NCBI GenBank assembly: GCA_963797085.1
Contig: CAWCOA010000023.1
Location: forward strand, 1 to 64,000
From: JASJBU01 sp963797085
GTDB taxonomy: Bacteria; Pseudomonadota; Gammaproteobacteria; Chromatiales; Chromatiaceae
Direction: 5' to 3'
Length of the DNA: 64,000 bases
Under the pieces are notes generated by a model. The model did not search any database. It was not told where the DNA came from and saw only the letters and a list, made by a program, of their open reading frames with translations. The first letter of the stretch is position 1; each line of letters starts with the position of its first letter. Positions 25,294 to 34,764 of this stretch are shown here, in pieces. Both the position numbers and the translations under genes were made by a program.

Positions 25294-28200
25294 ATGTATA
25301 AACGGTGCTATCTGAAGATCGCAGTGGCAGCTGCTGGTCTTTTGTTTGCTGCTACTGCCGCCATCGCAGATGATGATCGAGACTCAGATCCACTTGAGAT
25401 AAAGAGGGTAACCTGGAATTCAGGACGCGCCCTGCTGGTTATTAAGGTTGAAGCTGAGAAAGGCCAGGCCATAAGCATCGAGAATGCCTATGCGCCATCA
25501 CAACAACTGGCCAGAAAAACCCTGCGAGAAGATGAGCTCAGGGTCAGATTAAAAAATCCTCAACCACTACCTTGCCGGATCAAGGTCACCAACGAATCAA
25601 CTGGTGTAATCCTTGAACGAGACGTCCGGGATAGCAAAACACGCAAACTCCCAGACAATTGCTCACCTAAAAGCCCCGATCAGCCGCCTGTGGAGAACCA
25701 GCCGCCGGTTGCCAATGCCGGAGCCGATCAGACCTTGACCCTGGCTTCCGGCCAGTCCACTGTCAACGTAACCCTGAACGGCAATGGCTCCCAAGATCCA
25801 GATGGCAGTATCACCCAGTACACCTGGAATGGTTCAACGAATCCAGCTGACATCGCATCACCCAGCGTTTCGCTGAGCGCCGGTACTCATCAGTTCAGTT
25901 TGACAGTCACCGATAATGACGGCGCAGTCAGCAGCAGCGATAATGTAGTGATCAAGGTTGAGGCCGCAGCGGTTGTCAACAAGGCCCCGATCGCCAATGC
26001 CGGACCTGATCAGACCCTGACCCTGGTTTCCGACCAGTCCACTGTCAACGTAACCCTGAACGGCAATGGCTCCCAAGATCCAGATGGCAGTATCACCCAG
26101 TACACCTGGAATGGTTCAACGAATCCAGCTGACATCGCCTCACCCAACGTTTCGCTGAGCGCCGGTACTCATCAGTTCAGTTTGACAGTCACCGATAATG
26201 ACGGCGCAGTCAGCAGCAGCGATAATGTAGTGATCAAGGTTGAGGCCGCAGCGGTTGTCAACAAGGCCCCGATCGCCAATGCCGGACCTGATCAGACCCT
26301 GACCCTGGTTTCCGACCAGTCCACTGTCAACGTAACCCTGAACGGCAATGGCTCCCAAGATCCAGATGGCAGTATCACCCAGTACACCTGGAATGGTTCA
26401 ACGAATCCAGCTGACATCGCCTCACCCAACGTTTCGCTGAGCGCCGGCACTTATCAATTCAGCTTGACAGTCACCGATAATGACGGCGCAGTCAGCACCA
26501 GTGACAATGTAGTGATCAAGGTTGAGGCCGCAGCGGTTGTCAACAAGGCCCCGATCGCCAATGCCGGACCTGATCAGACCCTGACCCTGGTTTCCGACCA
26601 GTCCACTGTCAACGTAACCCTGAACGGCAATGGCTCCCAAGATCCAGATGGCAGCATCACCAAGTACACCTGGAACGGTTCACCGAATCCTGCTGACATC
26701 GCCTCACCCAACGTTTCGCTGAGCGCCGGTACTCATCAGTTCAGTTTGACAGTCACCGATAATGACGGCGCGGTCAGCAGCAATGACAGTGTCAACATCA
26801 TCGTTAAGGCAGCCCCAATCGTTAACGAGCCGCCTGTAGCGAATGCCGGGGCCGATCAGAGCCTTGACCCTGGCTTCCAACCAATCAAGCATCGATGTCA
26901 CTCTGGACGCCAGCGCATCCTATGATGCCGATGGCACTATCACCCAGTATGTCTGGAACGGCTCCCCCAACCCATCCGACAGCGTCTCTCCTGGTGTCAC
27001 ACTGGGCGTCGGGACTCATCTGTTCACACTGGTAGTGGTCGACGATATGGGTGCGACGAGTGCTGAGGCAAATGTTCAGATAACCGTCCATTCCTTCCCC
27101 ACGACAGCAACCGAAGCACATGCCACCATAGATGTGTACGAAGGACCCGCAACCTGCATTGCCTGTCATGAGAATGAAGCTGAAGCGATGCACGGCTCGG
27201 TTCACTATCAGCAGACCGGACCTGCCTATAACCTTACCAATATTTTTCCTACCCCGGACAATCCTGAAGGGCTGGCAGGTGAGAGAGGCAATGGTGAAAT
27301 CGGCATTAACACCTACTGCGGATCCCATGAAAATTCACCGCGCTTCACCTGTGCAGGTTGTCACGTCGGCAACGGTCGCTTCCCCAATCCTGAACTGCCT
27401 TTGGCTGATCCAGCGCGCAGCGAGGAACTAAGTAACATCGACTGCCTGATGTGCCATCAGGAGGCCTATAAAAGATTCCCCACCGGCGAATTCGAACCCT
27501 TGGAGATGGTAAGACAGGGCAGCGATGGAAAACCCGATCCGTTTGCCAGCCCGATCATACAAACTGGAGAACGCGGCATTCCCGCAGTCGACCCCATTAC
27601 CAAGGACTTCCTTTTCGAACCAGCGGATTCCGAGAGCCTGCTGTCGTCACCGCTGATGTCGATCACCCGTCATGAAGCGGCGCGCACCGTGCATGCCACT
27701 ACCCGCAAAACATGCCTGAACTGCCATGGCGGCGCAGGCGGCGGTGATGGCACCAAACGCGGTGATATGTCCAGCGCGTTGATTGATCCTCCTCCACATA
27801 TTGACATTCATATGAGTGATGCCGGATCTGGTCTTACCTGCTCAAATTGTCATGACGCAGGCGATCACCGAGTCCGAGGACGTGGTCTGGACCTGAGGCC
27901 CAACGATGTTCCTGAACAGTTCAGCTGCGAGAGTTGCCACGACAATCCCCATGGTGATTACAGCAACACCAAAGGCAGCAGTAGGGACAAGCATGCCTCT
28001 CGGGTGGCCTGTCAGACCTGCCATATACCTACCTATGCCAAGGGCGTGCCGACCGAAGTCAGTCGCGACTGGCAGAACCCGCACTTTTCACCCAAGGCCT
28101 GCAATGGCAGAGGCGGCTGGCTACCGGAAGAGATCAAGGCCGGCGATCTGCAGCCGACTTACAACTGGTTCGACGGTACCAGCCAAGTCTATGTCCTGGG

Positions 28201-28765
28201 CGAGTCCCTGAGCGACTATCCGACCAAGCAACTGCCGGACGGAAGCGAGGCCTATACGCTCGGCAGTCCTAATGGCTGGGTCGACACCATCGGCGCCAAG
28301 ATCTACCCGATGAAGGAGCATTTCTCCACCTCAGCGGTGCATGATGCCACCAATCAGCTGATTGCTCACTCGACCTTTGACTTCTTCCGTACCGGTAGCT
28401 TCGACACCGCCGTACAGAGCGCCCTGCAGCAAACCGGTCGTGAGGGAGATAATTATACCGTCGTCAAGGTTCATACCTTCCAGACCATTAACCACGGCGT
28501 GGAAAGTTCAAACAGCGCTTTGGAGTGCGGCGAATGTCACAGCGACTCCAGACTGAGCGGTGGACCATTGCGCATGAACCTGCAGGACAACATGGGTTAT
28601 GAACTCAAAGGCTCTACCTTGACCGTATGCAGGCAATGTCATGGCTCTGAAAGCTCTGAGGGTTTTGTCAAGAACCATCAGAAGCACGTAGAGGACAAGA
28701 GGTATGACTGCTCCCACTGCCACAACTTCTCCAGACCGGAAAGAGGTCTAAAAATGACCCGATAA
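25294..28765 (+). CDS. PKD-repeat protein fused to a ten-haem c-type cytochrome (one frame break)
   Basis: If one extra base near 26865 is ignored, this is one 1156-residue exported protein. Order: signal peptide (AVAAAGLLFAATAAIA), a small beta domain, five PKD-like domains (about residues 135-600), then a cytochrome with ten C-x-x-C-H sites, from CIACH at about 27153 to CSHCH at 28709. The first four PKD units are near-identical at DNA level. Compared with unit 1 (CAGACCTTGACC), unit 5 reads CAGAGCCTTGACC, which shifts the frame. It is likely an extracellular or surface electron carrier; the cytochrome part resembles octahaem-reductase-like proteins, with low certainty. Start 25294 has AAGGA upstream; a strong terminator follows. 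Confidence 0.8.
25696..26823 (+). repeat. Four tandem 282-bp repeats encoding PKD domains
   Basis: Units begin at 25696, 25978, 26260 and 26542 (period 282 bp, 94 residues). Units 2, 3 and 4 are almost identical in DNA; unit 1 differs slightly more. A fifth, diverged unit begins at 26824. Such identity implies recent unequal recombination or gene conversion and means copy number could vary between strains or be mis-assembled. Confidence 0.95.
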
Positions 28766-28836
28766 GCCGTTCACCGGCAACCGATGCTCAAGGAAGAGCA
28801 GACCGGTGCCGATCATCATTTAGACTGTTGGTACCA

Positions 28837-28870
28837 TGTCCATCCCCATTACAGGGGATGGACATTTTTT
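28837..28870 (+). terminator. Strong Rho-independent terminator
   Basis: TGTCCATCCCC (28837-28847) and GGGGATGGACA (28854-28864) form an 11-bp perfect stem with a 6-base loop, followed by six T residues at 28865-28870. It ends the PKD-cytochrome transcript. Confidence 0.92.
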
Positions 28871-28896
28871 ATAGCCTCACCAGATGATGAATTGAT

Positions 28897-29670
28897 ATGT
28901 TGACCAGCCGGCTGCAGAGCGTTTTCAAATGGATCTTCCTGATCAGTCTGGCCATTACCAGCTACACCTATTTCCAAAAAGACCGCTTACCCGAGATCGA
29001 CTTCTACGACGCGACTCAACTCAAGAGCCCTCAACAGACCAGCACCCACAAACAATCTTTTGAAACCCGGGTCAACGATCAAACTTATACCGTCAATCCC
29101 TTGTTCGATTACGAACTACACGGGGTCATCGTCAGCTATCACGATGCCGACTCCTTCACCGATATCACCCACCACAGACGCTGGCAGGACTATCTCAACC
29201 TGCGGGACCTCTGCGTGGTCTGGGGCGACAATATCAATAACGGGGTCTATCGCGAGATGGACTTCAGTAATGACAGCTGGACTTGCTGGGCCTACTGGGA
29301 GAACGCAGAGATCGGCTCACGGTTTTCCATGACTCAACTTTCCAATAATCACCTACTGGCCGACGATGATGAGATCAAGCGCCGCTTGATGTCCGCACAA
29401 CCCGGCGACCATATCCGCCTGAAAGGCGTCTTGGCCAGCTATGCAAATCCCGGCAATGGATTCTAACAGAGGTACCAGCACGGTCAGAACCGACACCGGC
29501 AATGGCGCCTGTGAAACGATCTATCTGCGAGGAGTTTGAGATCTTGAACAAAGCGAATTCAGCAAGCAGAAGACTTTACACCTTTCGCAAAGTGGCTGAC
29601 ACTCATCTCATTGGTGGGCTTTGGCATCATGTTTGTAGTCTCACCCGTGAGAAAACCCAAGTTCGGATAG
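28897..29670 (+). pseudogene. Membrane-anchored protein gene broken by three frame shifts
   Basis: The first 189 codons (28897-29466) encode a membrane helix (WIFLISLAITSYTYF) and a soluble domain with HGVIVSYHDADSF and LRDLCVVWGDNI. Continuation is found in the other frames: RGTSTVRTDTGNGACETIYL (from 29468), EEFEILNKANSAS (about 29538), and a second membrane helix WLTLISLVGFGIMFVVSP ending PKFG at 29670. Each change equals one extra base. Rejoined, it would be a protein of about 257 residues with helices at both ends. The family name is unknown to me. It converges on jetD and overlaps its last 30 bases. Confidence 0.65.
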
Positions 29671-30804
29671 CCATCGGGACATCTCCCTCTTCACCAGCGC
29701 ATCAGGGACAAACTCCTGTTCCAACCTGCCTTTCTCCAGACCAACGAGGTAGAGATAGAGAGCCGTCTCGTGCTCTGTAAGCATGGAAGGCGCTGATTGG
29801 CTTGCTGTTACCGGCTCGGCGACCGCGCTTTCTTTACCACAACTTTCAAAGGTTTCCTTATCCATCAAGAGTGGCGTCAGTGCCGGCTGATATGATCGGG
29901 CTGTGGCTAGCATGGTCAGACCCCAGGTATCGATATCGCCCCAATAGGCAATACTTTTTTCAGCGATCCAGGCGGCTTGCATCCAGTTCAGATTGAGCCC
30001 CGCCCCAAGTATGGCAATAGTACCGGGCAGTGGCGGCAGCTGATAGAGGGAACGTTCGTTCTCAACAATCAACAGATGGCTGCCTGGAAGCGGTGTCTGC
30101 GCCAGCTCACTGCTTCTCACCCGTTGCTGTGCAAATGGGAGTAACCCCGCTTGCAGCGGAACGACCAACAGCCAGTGTTCGCTTTCATCCTGCGCAGCGA
30201 GAAATTGTTCCAGCCCTTGTTCAATAACCTGTGAGCCGAAACGCTGTTCAAGTAATCTGACCAACAGGGTCCGATTGCGCTCGAAGAACTTGCTGTCACA
30301 TCCGGCAATAGAGAGCGCTCGCAGTGGTCTGCCGACAGCACAGCCGGGCTCCAATTGCAGCGCTACCTCACAAGCCTTGATAGCCTCTTCCGCCCCCCTG
30401 GACAAGAGCTGTTGCCTTTGACGGATGATCAGATTGTGAAACAATGGGTCCACATCATCGATAACTTTGGACAATAATAGATACTCCTGCCGGATGGACT
30501 CATCGGCCATGGCATCTACCCACTCATTCGCTGAGTGCAGCATCCAGTTGACGGGGAGCTGAACCGCTTCGGCAGTACTGCGGTAGTTAACGGGCTGCCA
30601 CACGACTTCCCCTTTTGTCACTTTTCGCCAGCGCTGCATGTGTTCCCGGACCGCGGCGATATCCTCAGTCATCACTGCCGGTAAGGGTCTGCCGATGGAC
30701 AGATTCAGTGGCCACTGACCTGGCTCCAACAAACGCCTTTGGCGCAGTGCACTGTTGTGCCACTGTCGCCTCAATTTGAGGCGCAGCTCATCTGGCGTTT
30801 TCAC
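29641..30804 (-). CDS. jetD: Wadjet subunit JetD (DUF3322/DUF2220, TOPRIM nuclease)
   Basis: A 387-residue nuclease subunit of type I Wadjet. The TOPRIM site is intact: Glu248 in LLIVENERSL and the DxD pair Asp290/Asp292 in YWGDIDTWGL. In characterised systems JetD cleaves plasmid DNA after the JetABC motor has extruded it. The start is GTG 30804, with GGAG 7 bases upstream, overlapping the jetC end by 17 bases. The longer open frame up to 31086 is antisense-like sequence inside jetC and is not used. Confidence 0.92.
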   Translation of the reverse strand: MKTPDELRLKLRRQWHNSALRQRRLLEPGQWPLNLSIGRPLPAVMTEDIAAVREHMQRWRKVTKGEVVWQPVNYRSTAEAVQLPVNWMLHSANEWVDAMADESIRQEYLLLSKVIDDVDPLFHNLIIRQRQQLLSRGAEEAIKACEVALQLEPGCAVGRPLRALSIAGCDSKFFERNRTLLVRLLEQRFGSQVIEQGLEQFLAAQDESEHWLLVVPLQAGLLPFAQQRVRSSELAQTPLPGSHLLIVENERSLYQLPPLPGTIAILGAGLNLNWMQAAWIAEKSIAYWGDIDTWGLTMLATARSYQPALTPLLMDKETFESCGKESAVAEPVTASQSAPSMLTEHETALYLYLVGLEKGRLEQEFVPDALVKREMSRWLSELGFSHG

Positions 30805-33800
30805 CGGCAGGCTCCAATCTTTTTCTGGCTTGCTGATCCAGTTCTTCCCAGCTGAGCGAGGTAGTGGTGGCGCGCTGTCCACGCCGATGCACCAGGATCG
30901 CCGAACGGGTATGCGAGCGCAGCAGCCGCATCTCTTTGTTTGGGGTGATAAACAGGGGGTGCAGCCCGAACTGGCGCAGGGCTTCGATAATGCGTGCGGC
31001 AACCGCCTGAGAACTCTTCGAGAAGGCCTCGTCGAGCACCACGGTACCGAACAGTGGGCGACCCATTCCGTCAGGGCAGAGCGCATAGCTCAGTGAGGCG
31101 GTGAGGATATAGCTGGCGATGATCTCTTTTTCACCACCACTGCCCCCTTGTGATCCGGTACGCACCTCGATCACCCGTTCTCCATCACGCTCGATGACCG
31201 AGACAGTGAACTGCAGGCGGTAGCGTGGATCAAGCAAGGCCTTTGCGCCGAGGGTCTTTTTCCGCTCCACCGCATCACGCAACTGGCTGACCAACTCTAC
31301 CAGAGCGCGGTAGTGGGACTCGCCCTGATCCTCTTTCAGGGCCGCGCTACGCAGGTACCTTTGCGCCTTGTGGATAGATGTCAGGGTCTCATGGATCACC
31401 CGTCGCGGTTGTAGATGCAGATAACAGCCCGGCTGGAAATCGACCTTGATCATGGTCTGATTGATCTCTTCGATCCGCTCTTCGATGATCGCGACCTGGT
31501 TGTCGATATGCGCCAGTAGTTGGGTCACCCCCTCATCCGAAGACTTATTGAGGTATTCAAGAAAACGTTCCACCTTCTCCGGCAGCGCCTCCTTGGTCAA
31601 CAACTCCAACTGCTGTAGATAGTTGGGAATATCGCGTATCTCGGTGCCCACCTCCGCAAGCGCTCCGGTATCCTTCTGCTGGGCGTTCCCCATCGATCGA
31701 ATCAGCTTGTTGATACTGGAAGAGAGTGCGCTGTTGGCTGTATTCAGCCGCTGTTGCAGCAGATTGGTCGCCTCGCGCTCTTGCTCATCCAAGCGCTCGA
31801 CCTGCTCAAGGTTCAGTTTACCGAACTGGCCATGACCCAATGCCAGTTGCTCTGCCGTGAGGCCACTGCCCACACGTTTCAAAAGGCCCTTAATCTTCTC
31901 CTCTGCTCTGTTTATTTCAACTCGCAGCAGACTTATCCTTTTCTCATTTTCCTGTAGTTCTTCGCGGCATAGCTGCAATCTCTCCTTGGCCTGCGTCCAG
32001 TCCTTTCTGGCGCGGGCAGTATCCGAGTCGGGATGCTGCAACTGATCAAGCTGCTGCCGCAGGCGCGCCAACAACTCTTCGGCGGATGTCACATCGATAT
32101 CACTGAACTGCAGTTTCTCCAGCGTGGAGATCAGCTGGATAAGCTGTGCCAACTGTTCATGTTCTCTTTTGGTCTTGGTAAACAGCTCGCGTTGCTGCGC
32201 CACTTCATGCTTCACCTGCACCAGGTCACGCTCCAGCTCTCGCAACCGGTCGCGATTATCGAAACCGGTCATCCAGTCGGCATCGAGACGACGCTGATCC
32301 TGCTTGTCGAACTGGCCGTGCCTGCCCGACATCAGCCCCTCGGCAGTCATTGCATGGGGGGTTTTATGCAGCACCTCAACGCTATCGACACAGTGACGGT
32401 CGATATCCGCCAGGAAGGCCTTCACCACTTCACGAAGCGGATGTTTGCCGAAGGTGAGTTTATGAGTGAAGCCGTTATTCAGAAAGCTGGCCCTTCCCGG
32501 ATACTCTGCCGCATCGAGCAGACGCACATGCAGACGATTATCGCGTCGGTTAACCCATGTCAGGGCCTTGTCCATCTGTTCACCCGGTACGATCAGGCGC
32601 AGACGGTGACTGCCGAGGGCACGTTCGATGGCCCCGCGCCAGATATGCTCTTCCCGCTTGACCTCTACCAGTTCGGCGACATAGGCAATGGTATTGGTGT
32701 CGATATCCAACGCCTTAGCCAAATCCTGCTTGAAGCTGAGATAGGCGCCGGGGATATTCGAGCGCTCGTGGCTGCGCGCCTCCTGCAACGCAGTCTTTAT
32801 GCTCTCTTCGCGCTCTGTTGCGGCAAACAGTGAGCCACCCTGTTGATCCCGTCGTTGATCCAGTTCAGCCAACTCCAGTTCATTCTCTTTACGCACCGCC
32901 TCACCACGCTGCCGGTTGTCGGCCAGCACCGCCTCTGAGAGGGTCGGGTCAAGATCAAGGGCTTTTGTCAGTTGCAGATAGTCGTAGGCGTTGCGCTGGC
33001 AGTCGCGAGCAAGTTTCTCCTGCAGTGCAATATTCTTTTCCAGCAGCTCGACGTTGCCGCCTCCCTGTTCGATATAGAGACGATGCAGATCTTCTGCCTC
33101 CTGCTCCTGTTTGAGCTGGCTGTCCATCAGCTCAGCTGACAGACGTTCGTTCTGTACAATCTCGTCACTGAGATTTGCCTGTTTCTGTTGCCACAAGCGA
33201 TGGCCCTGAGTGGCGAACCAGAGCGGCAGGATCTGTTTCAAGCGGGAGAACCGCTCGACCTCCTGGCTTTTCTGTTGTCGAACACGTTCTTCCGCCTCGA
33301 TAGGTAACAGCGACTGTTGCTGAGCACGGGCGATCTCCAACTCACTGTGGATCTCCTTGAGCACATCAAAGCCATCCACCACATCGGCGGCCCGTTTGAA
33401 GGCCGACTTGTCCTCCAGCACCAGTTCGCGAAACAGCTCATCGATACTGTTGAGCTGTTTGAGCCCGGCGGCGCGATTGAGCAGGGCAAAGGCGTTCTCA
33501 CCCACCTCGAAAAACCGTCGTAACTGCGCCAGATAGGCCTTCTTGCTGTCGTGAATATGGATGTTGCTCTGTTCCTTGCCGAACCTTTTCACCGCCCTGG
33601 CGCCACCCTCGCGATGCATCTCCAGCCAGTCAACTATGCCCATTTCAGTGTCACGACTGAATATCCACAGCCGTTTAAGATCACTCATGGATGAACTGCT
33701 GCCATCGAGCCAGAACAGTGCGACCAGCGAGACATGCCGCTCGCCATCCCCGAAGCGGGCACCGAGGGCAGTGACCGTGGAGCCGCTCCTGGCGATATGC

Positions 33801-34120
33801 GCATTGTCGCCGCTCTCATTGCCCTCGCCGGTGACCCCACGAATATAGGAGACCAGATCACGATCACTCTCATGCCCTCCGGTCGAGGCCAGATTGTAGA
33901 GTGGCCTTGCGGCGACCAGGGTCATGAAGGCATCCACCAGGGTGGTCTTACCGCTGCCGGTCTGGCCGATGATGGCGCTGCCGTGGGGGTCGATATCGGC
34001 GCGATGCAGGCCGCTGAACGGCCCCCAGTTATACAGCTCCAGTTGTTCAATGATATAGGGCGCGCGCTTGAGTAGTTCCTCAAACATCACCCCCTGCCCC
34101 GGTTTTGCACTACGGCTCAT
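30788..34120 (-). CDS. jetC: Wadjet SMC-like ATPase JetC
   Basis: A 1110-residue structural-maintenance-of-chromosomes-type ATPase. Walker A is GQTGSGKTT at 52-60, the signature GSGGEKEIIASY begins at about 993 and Walker B is VVLDEA with Asp1030 and Glu1031. Long coiled coils fill residues 240-480 and 640-900. JetC dimerises with JetA/JetB to form a loop-extruding motor that recognises small circular DNA. Five bases separate it from jetB. The length is normal for the family and no frame break is seen. Confidence 0.95.
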   Translation of the reverse strand: MSRSAKPGQGVMFEELLKRAPYIIEQLELYNWGPFSGLHRADIDPHGSAIIGQTGSGKTTLVDAFMTLVAARPLYNLASTGGHESDRDLVSYIRGVTGEGNESGDNAHIARSGSTVTALGARFGDGERHVSLVALFWLDGSSSSMSDLKRLWIFSRDTEMGIVDWLEMHREGGARAVKRFGKEQSNIHIHDSKKAYLAQLRRFFEVGENAFALLNRAAGLKQLNSIDELFRELVLEDKSAFKRAADVVDGFDVLKEIHSELEIARAQQQSLLPIEAEERVRQQKSQEVERFSRLKQILPLWFATQGHRLWQQKQANLSDEIVQNERLSAELMDSQLKQEQEAEDLHRLYIEQGGGNVELLEKNIALQEKLARDCQRNAYDYLQLTKALDLDPTLSEAVLADNRQRGEAVRKENELELAELDQRRDQQGGSLFAATEREESIKTALQEARSHERSNIPGAYLSFKQDLAKALDIDTNTIAYVAELVEVKREEHIWRGAIERALGSHRLRLIVPGEQMDKALTWVNRRDNRLHVRLLDAAEYPGRASFLNNGFTHKLTFGKHPLREVVKAFLADIDRHCVDSVEVLHKTPHAMTAEGLMSGRHGQFDKQDQRRLDADWMTGFDNRDRLRELERDLVQVKHEVAQQRELFTKTKREHEQLAQLIQLISTLEKLQFSDIDVTSAEELLARLRQQLDQLQHPDSDTARARKDWTQAKERLQLCREELQENEKRISLLRVEINRAEEKIKGLLKRVGSGLTAEQLALGHGQFGKLNLEQVERLDEQEREATNLLQQRLNTANSALSSSINKLIRSMGNAQQKDTGALAEVGTEIRDIPNYLQQLELLTKEALPEKVERFLEYLNKSSDEGVTQLLAHIDNQVAIIEERIEEINQTMIKVDFQPGCYLHLQPRRVIHETLTSIHKAQRYLRSAALKEDQGESHYRALVELVSQLRDAVERKKTLGAKALLDPRYRLQFTVSVIERDGERVIEVRTGSQGGSGGEKEIIASYILTASLSYALCPDGMGRPLFGTVVLDEAFSKSSQAVAARIIEALRQFGLHPLFITPNKEMRLLRSHTRSAILVHRRGQRATTTSLSWEELDQQARKRLEPAGENAR

Positions 34121-34125
34121 TCAGA

Positions 34126-34764
34126 CTACTCTTGCTGCTCTTGCGCCTGCTGTTTAAAGGCAGCCAACAGGTTCTGCAGGTTTTCCGGGTTGGCGATATG
34201 CACGATCAGCGGGCGAATGCTGAGTTGATCGTTCTTGTCCACTTCCGAGACCAGACCATGGCCCCGCAACTGCTCCAGCAGTTGGCGCAAGCGCTTGTCG
34301 TCACGACTGTCGCTGCCGGTCTCGCCGAGAAACTGGTTCAATTCCGGCATCAGCTCATCGAGATGCACCAGTGCCGCTCTGGTCCCTATCCCCGCCTCCA
34401 TCTCATGCGCCACATACAGACGCCGCAGAATCGCCACCAGCAGCGACTGCTCCAGATTGAGCCGCTGACGGCGCACCAGTGGGTGGCTCCATTCGTCCCT
34501 TTCGCTATCGGCGTAGCCTTGCGGGATAGCGAGATAGGCGATGCCGCGGATATCGTCGATCTTCAATACCATATCCAGCGGTTCCAGGACGGCATTGAGC
34601 GTCTGTTGCGAGGTCAGTGCGGTACGATACAGGTTGGGTTTGTGTTCCGCCTCCAGTACGCCATATTTGAGCAGTTCCTGCACCGCGCTTTTTATCGACT
34701 GCGGAGTAAATTCCTGCGCCTCATCCACGCCTTCGTTCTGGGGGGCTTGATGTTTCTCACTCAT
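34126..34764 (-). CDS. jetB: Wadjet kleisin-partner subunit JetB (DUF4194)
   Basis: A 212-residue DUF4194 protein, equivalent to the MksE/KITE subunit that binds the JetA kleisin. It has the expected winged-helix content: SAVQELLKYGVLEAEHKPNL and RQRLNLEQSLLVAILRRLY. The ATG at 34764 overlaps the TGA of jetA (TGATG); a GTG one codon earlier is also possible. Order jetA-jetB-jetC-jetD is the canonical type I arrangement. Confidence 0.92.
   Translation of the reverse strand: MSEKHQAPQNEGVDEAQEFTPQSIKSAVQELLKYGVLEAEHKPNLYRTALTSQQTLNAVLEPLDMVLKIDDIRGIAYLAIPQGYADSERDEWSHPLVRRQRLNLEQSLLVAILRRLYVAHEMEAGIGTRAALVHLDELMPELNQFLGETGSDSRDDKRLRQLLEQLRGHGLVSEVDKNDQLSIRPLIVHIANPENLQNLLAAFKQQAQEQQE

Noticed and set aside
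26860..26870. Programmed ribosomal frameshift in the PKD-cytochrome gene
   Set aside because: No slippery heptamer or downstream structure is evident, and similar +1 breaks in unrelated genes point to sequence errors.
25858..26901. Four similar 65-72-codon frames antisense to the PKD repeats
   Set aside because: They are mirror images produced by the tandem repeats of the sense gene.
30805..31086. N-terminal extension of jetD
   Set aside because: It lies within jetC and does not resemble JetD; a GTG at 30804 with a good ribosome site gives the normal length.
32033..32833. 266-codon plus-strand frame inside jetC
   Set aside because: Antisense to a well-conserved coiled-coil region; no start signal or family match.
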